Part shown: piece by piece, positions 61,102-64,000 of the stretch
How positions within the stretch are numbered: the first letter of the stretch is position 1
Layout: each line of letters begins with the position of its first letter
Assembly: GCA_947629825.1 (NCBI GenBank)
Contig: CANRFF010000005.1
Location: forward strand, 96,585-160,584
Direction of reading: 5' to 3'
From: an uncultured Anaeroplasmataceae bacterium
GTDB taxonomy: Bacteria > Bacillota_I > Bacilli_A > Acholeplasmatales > Anaeroplasmataceae
Length of the DNA: 64,000 bases
Notes under the pieces: model-generated
What the model saw: the letters and a program-made list of their open reading frames with translations, nothing else
Told to the model about the DNA's origin: nothing
Database searches by the model: none
Program-made: the position numbers and the translations under genes

Positions 61102-61941
61102 TTAACTTCTTAAATATCTGACAGGTCCGATTCCTTTCAATGAATCCAAATATTCCATATCCTCTTTGGAAATGGTAAAATCTACTTCAATATTCGAAAG
61201 AATCCGTTCCTCATGCGTAGATTTTGGCAAAGGTAACGTATTTTTTTCCAAACAATAACGAATGCATAACTGAGCCAAACTTACCTGATATTTTTCCGCC
61301 ATTTTCAATAAAATCTCATTATTCAACAAACTGCCGGTCGCAAGAGGGGAGTACGCTTCCACCAAAATATCATTTTCCTGGCAATAGGTCGTAACTTTTT
61401 CCTGGGTATTTCCGATAAAATAGCGAATCTGATTTACCATCGGTTTTACTTTTGTTGCTTCAATCAAAGGAACAATATCTTCCGGATGAAAATTAGAAAC
61501 TCCGATGGCCCGCACTTTCTTTTGTTTATAAAGTTCCACAAAGGCTTTCCATACCTCGATATTTCCTTCCGTACAATCTTTCCCGACTTCTTCCCAAGGC
61601 CAAGGGGCGTGAATCAAATACAAATCAATATAATCGGTATTCAAATTTTTCAAAGATCGGTTAAAATAATCGAAAGCCCCTTCATAACTTTTAATCGATG
61701 CCGGAAGTTTGGTAGTAATAAAAAGTTCTTTGCGATCGATATGAGAATCTTGAATTGCCCGGGCAATACTTTGTTCATTTCCATAAGCATAAGCCGTATC
61801 AATATGCCGATATCCATGTTTTAAAGCAGATAAAACAGCTTCATACGCAACTTCTCCATCCGCTACTTGCCATGTACCAAAGCCGATCTTCGGTATTAAA
61901 ACACCATTATATAAAGTAAAACACTCATCTTTAATCATCAT
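61102..61941 (-). CDS. Aldo/keto reductase
   Basis: A 279-residue NADPH-dependent oxidoreductase with a TIM barrel. The catalytic tetrad is visible: Asp in HIDTAYAYGNE together with its Tyr, Lys in FITTKLP, and His in LYLIHAPWPW. The C-terminal PLPKSTHEERILSNIEV is the nucleotide-binding loop. It belongs to the AKR5-like bacterial group (diketogluconate/methylglyoxal reductase relatives). Substrate unknown. GAGGTGAA precedes the ATG. It stands alone. Confidence 0.93.
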   Translation of the reverse strand: MMIKDECFTLYNGVLIPKIGFGTWQVADGEVAYEAVLSALKHGYRHIDTAYAYGNEQSIARAIQDSHIDRKELFITTKLPASIKSYEGAFDYFNRSLKNLNTDYIDLYLIHAPWPWEEVGKDCTEGNIEVWKAFVELYKQKKVRAIGVSNFHPEDIVPLIEATKVKPMVNQIRYFIGNTQEKVTTYCQENDILVEAYSPLATGSLLNNEILLKMAEKYQVSLAQLCIRYCLEKNTLPLPKSTHEERILSNIEVDFTISKEDMEYLDSLKGIGPVRYLRS

Positions 61942-62125
61942 TTCACCTCTTCTTATTTTTTATTATAACATACTCTTAAAAAAACACAAAATAAAAACCA
62001 CTTCCGATAGAAATGGTTCATATTTCAAATGCTTTGTTTCCATTTTTGATTAAACTAAAATCAACTTTTCCTATACAATCTTAAATGATCGGATATAAAT
62101 CTGAAGGTTTTCTTATATAGACCAG

Positions 62126-63514
62126 TTAATTCATTATTTTTACTTTTTTACAGTAAGCTGTTTTTAATAAAGCAATCGATATTGCCGCTGTTATGACTTC
62201 AACGATGGGAAAAGTCCACCACACCAGAGTTAAAACATCACTTGAAAGCGTAAAGAAATAAGCGATCGGAAAAACGAGCAAACACAACCGTAAAAATGAG
62301 ATGAAAAGTGGAAACAGTGCGTATCGAAATGCTTGTAATATTCCCTGAACAGCAACACTTACTGCCATAAAGACATAACCGATACTTGCAATTCGGATCG
62401 CCTTTACAACAACCATTTGAATTTCATCGCCTCCCGTACCACCTGTAATTCCAAACAATTTTGCAAGAGGTTCGGCAAGGCTTTCAAATAATACGGTAAT
62501 GATAAGCGCAACAATTACGCTGTCTACAATACCATATTTGATACACGATTTTACACGTTCTTTCTCTTTCATACCATAATTAAACGATAAGACGGAAATG
62601 ATTGTATTTGATAGTCCGAAGGCTGCAAATAGAGCAAATTGCATGATTTTATAGTAAATCCCGAAGCTGCCTTGTAAAAGTTCTGCAGTTTCCGTTGCAT
62701 TGACCGTCCCCAAAATCTTTGTCATGCCAAGCATCATGACCGAAAGTAAACCCTGCATGAGCGCTGCGGAAATTCCGATTTTATAGATTGCAAGGATCGT
62801 GGTACCATCCGGTTTTAGCGCTTTAATGCTGTTTTTGAGTTCTTTATTTGCACAGTAATGCAAAATCATTGCTACGAGAAGAGACAAAATTTGCCCAACG
62901 ACAGTTGCCCAAGCAGCCCCTTCTATTCCCATACCGCAGGGATAGATGAAAACATAGTCAAGAAGTATATTTGTCACCGCCCCGGATACTTGTGCGATTG
63001 TGGAAAAAAGAGTCTTCCCCGTTGCCTGCAAAAAGCGTTCAAAGATGGTAAAACCGATAGAGCCAAACGATAAAAGACAGCAGATTTTAAGATACTTTGC
63101 CCCCATTTCTGCGGCAGTTTCATTACCATTTGCTTGCATAGAGATGAACCAATGACATCCGAAAAGTCCGAAAAACAAGAATATAACATAAATGCAAACA
63201 CCGATAAATATGCCGTTTCCGACTGTTTTTTTGGTGCCTGCTATGTCCTTTTCTCCAAGCTGTCTGCTCAAAAGCGTATTGATACCGACACCCGTTCCAA
63301 CACCGATTGCAATCATTAAAAGCTGTATGGGAAAAGCATAAGTCAGAGCGAGATTTCCCGCTATCCCGTCTTCGCCCATATTGATTACAAAAGCGGTATC
63401 GACGATATTATATACGGATTGTAATATCATGGAAATGATCATGGGCAACCCCATTTTCCAAATGAGTTTGTTCATCTTCATTGTTGCCATCTTGTTTTGC
63501 TCATAGTTTTTCAT
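62126..63514 (-). CDS. MATE family efflux transporter
   Basis: A 462-residue cation-coupled exporter of the MATE family with twelve predicted helices. The family's repeated halves are visible: LPMIISMILQSVYNIVDTAFV near the N-terminus in part, and MLGMTKILGTVNATETAEL at the centre. AILSFNYG-like ISVLSFNYGMKEK is the typical helix-8 motif. Codon choice looks different from most neighbours (fewer CGGA/TCCG words), so it may have been acquired. The leader contains a strong promoter and then an intrinsic terminator immediately before the ribosome binding site, implying attenuation. Confidence 0.93.
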   Translation of the reverse strand: MKNYEQNKMATMKMNKLIWKMGLPMIISMILQSVYNIVDTAFVINMGEDGIAGNLALTYAFPIQLLMIAIGVGTGVGINTLLSRQLGEKDIAGTKKTVGNGIFIGVCIYVIFLFFGLFGCHWFISMQANGNETAAEMGAKYLKICCLLSFGSIGFTIFERFLQATGKTLFSTIAQVSGAVTNILLDYVFIYPCGMGIEGAAWATVVGQILSLLVAMILHYCANKELKNSIKALKPDGTTILAIYKIGISAALMQGLLSVMMLGMTKILGTVNATETAELLQGSFGIYYKIMQFALFAAFGLSNTIISVLSFNYGMKEKERVKSCIKYGIVDSVIVALIITVLFESLAEPLAKLFGITGGTGGDEIQMVVVKAIRIASIGYVFMAVSVAVQGILQAFRYALFPLFISFLRLCLLVFPIAYFFTLSSDVLTLVWWTFPIVEVITAAISIALLKTAYCKKVKIMN

Positions 63515-63524
63515 TTTTACCTCA

Positions 63525-63565
63525 TAAAAAAAGTGCGTAAGTTCCTTCAGCTGGACTTACGCACT
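63525..63565 (-). promoter_or_regulatory. Intrinsic terminator in the MATE leader (attenuator)
   Basis: Minus-strand AGTGCGTAAGT / ACTTACGCACT, an 11-bp perfect stem (63565-63555 with 63542-63532) plus CC/GG pairs, then seven T, ending a few bases before the ATG's GAGG. An upstream TTGCAC could pair with the GTGCG of the stem as an antiterminator. Confidence 0.8.
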
Positions 63566-63592
63566 ATATTTGTGCAACTCACTTGCATAATT

Positions 63593-63621
63593 ATTATAGC
63601 ATTTTTCCTACGAAAAAGCAA
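63593..63621 (-). promoter_or_regulatory. Promoter of the MATE gene
   Basis: Minus-strand TTGCTT (63621-63616), a 17-base spacer, TATAAT (63598-63593). The leader starts with TGCAA-GTGAG-TTGCA, a small hairpin. Confidence 0.75.
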
Positions 63622-63778
63622 ACGATTTTAACGAAAATTCATCATTTATCATTCAATCCTAATTTGACCTAAAGTATGAGTTTGTCACTTAAAAATATTC
63701 AAAACAGTCATAAAATGAACCGATTTTCCCATCTTTTAACCATATAAAACCGATACAAAGAATATACTTTATGACATC

Positions 63779-63806
63779 AAAAAAAACGAGATATTCGAAT
63801 CTCGCT
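63779..63806 (-). terminator. Terminator of the rRNA/tRNA-Asn unit
   Basis: Minus-strand CGAGAT / ATCTCG (63804-63799 with 63792-63787), followed by eight T. The gap of about 150 bases between it and the MATE promoter shows no other feature. Confidence 0.8.
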
Positions 63807-63841
63807 TTTTATTCACCTCGGATTATCAGATGAATAAAAGA

Positions 63842-63918
63842 TGGCGCCCGCTGTAGGACTCGAACCTACGACACCTTGATTAACAGTCAAGTGCTCTAAC
63901 CGACTGAGCTAAGCAGGC
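63842..63918 (-). tRNA. tRNA-Asn (GTT)
   Basis: 77 bases, minus strand, CCA encoded. The anticodon stem is CTTGA / TCAAG and the loop CTGTTAA gives GTT (codons AAC/AAT). It follows 5S rRNA by about 17 bases, so it is part of an rRNA operon that enters from the right. Confidence 0.96.
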
Positions 63919-63934
63919 AAAATTCAAAGAGACA

Positions 63935-64000
63935 GAGCGGCGATACCTACTCTTGCACGCAAGTACTACCATCGGCGCAAAAGTGCTTAACTTCTGTGTT
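63935..64000 (-). rRNA. 5S rRNA, 3' part only
   Basis: Minus strand shows the conserved 5S blocks AACACAGAAGTTAAGC, GCGCCGATGGTAGTACTTGC and AGAGTAGGTATCGCCGC. The 5' half lies beyond the window, as presumably do 23S and 16S. The 3' boundary is approximate. Confidence 0.95.

Overview
The window looks like a chromosomal segment of a gut-associated member of the Bacillota, on the Bacilli / Erysipelotrichia / Mollicutes-relative side. Supporting signs are the block rplU-prp-rpmA-obgE, an L27 with the cleavable Firmicutes leader, a T-box, FMN and Mn riboswitches, AGGAGG-type ribosome binding sites, CotJ-type proteins, a bile salt hydrolase and two pectin-type GH28 hydrolases. TGA is used as a stop (glgB, obgE), so the code is standard. 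The base composition is moderately AT-rich. Almost all genes lie on the minus strand and are co-directional with the 5S rRNA that enters at the right edge. I saw no prophage and no CRISPR array.

Layout from left to right. 1-7.8 kb: a truncated membrane-anchored protein, a degenerate Cof-type HAD protein, a membrane-anchored MutS-like ATPase, and glycogen phosphorylase with branching enzyme. 7.8-16.3 kb: a tight minus-strand run parE-parC-GH28-Cys-cluster protein-plsC-bile salt hydrolase, ending in one terminator. 16.4-19 kb: plsY, then an AT-rich IS1182-type element inserted exactly at plsY's terminator hairpin, which it duplicated. 19-28 kb: CotJC and a CotJA/CotJB fusion, a 2[4Fe-4S] ferredoxin, YneF, two unknown proteins, a short SSB, an M16 peptidase pair, deoC-deoD and an unknown protein. 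27.8-34.3 kb: ileS under a T-box, an RsuA-type pseudouridine synthase, a PaaI-type thioesterase, a protein with a starch-binding-like module, mntP behind a Mn riboswitch, and a Nudix protein. 34.4-41.7 kb: a second GH28, a MarR-controlled heterodimeric ABC exporter, DacF and a YcxB-like protein.

41.7-50 kb: tRNA-Gln and tRNA-Thr, enolase, an unknown protein, ribU behind an FMN riboswitch, gpmI, an HD-GYP-like protein and glpK. 50-56.3 kb: DUF1294, obgE, rpmA, prp, rplU, a small membrane protein, YsxE-position and SpoVID-like proteins, engB, a PHP phosphoesterase and DUF5662. 56.3-64 kb: a MacB-like ABC transporter, a membrane protein behind tRNA-Arg, two GNAT proteins, tRNA-Leu, an aldo/keto reductase, a MATE exporter with a terminator in its leader, tRNA-Asn and partial 5S rRNA.

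Functional picture: a fermentative, host-associated cell with lower glycolysis (eno, gpmI), glycogen turnover, nucleoside salvage, riboflavin uptake and manganese export. It keeps scattered spore-coat-type genes (cotJ, spoVID-like), either from a real sporulation programme or as remnants of one. The best candidates for something undescribed are the CotJA-CotJB fusion, the DUF plus starch-binding-like protein, the MATE attenuator leader, and the placement of GH28 and bile salt hydrolase genes behind topoisomerase IV.
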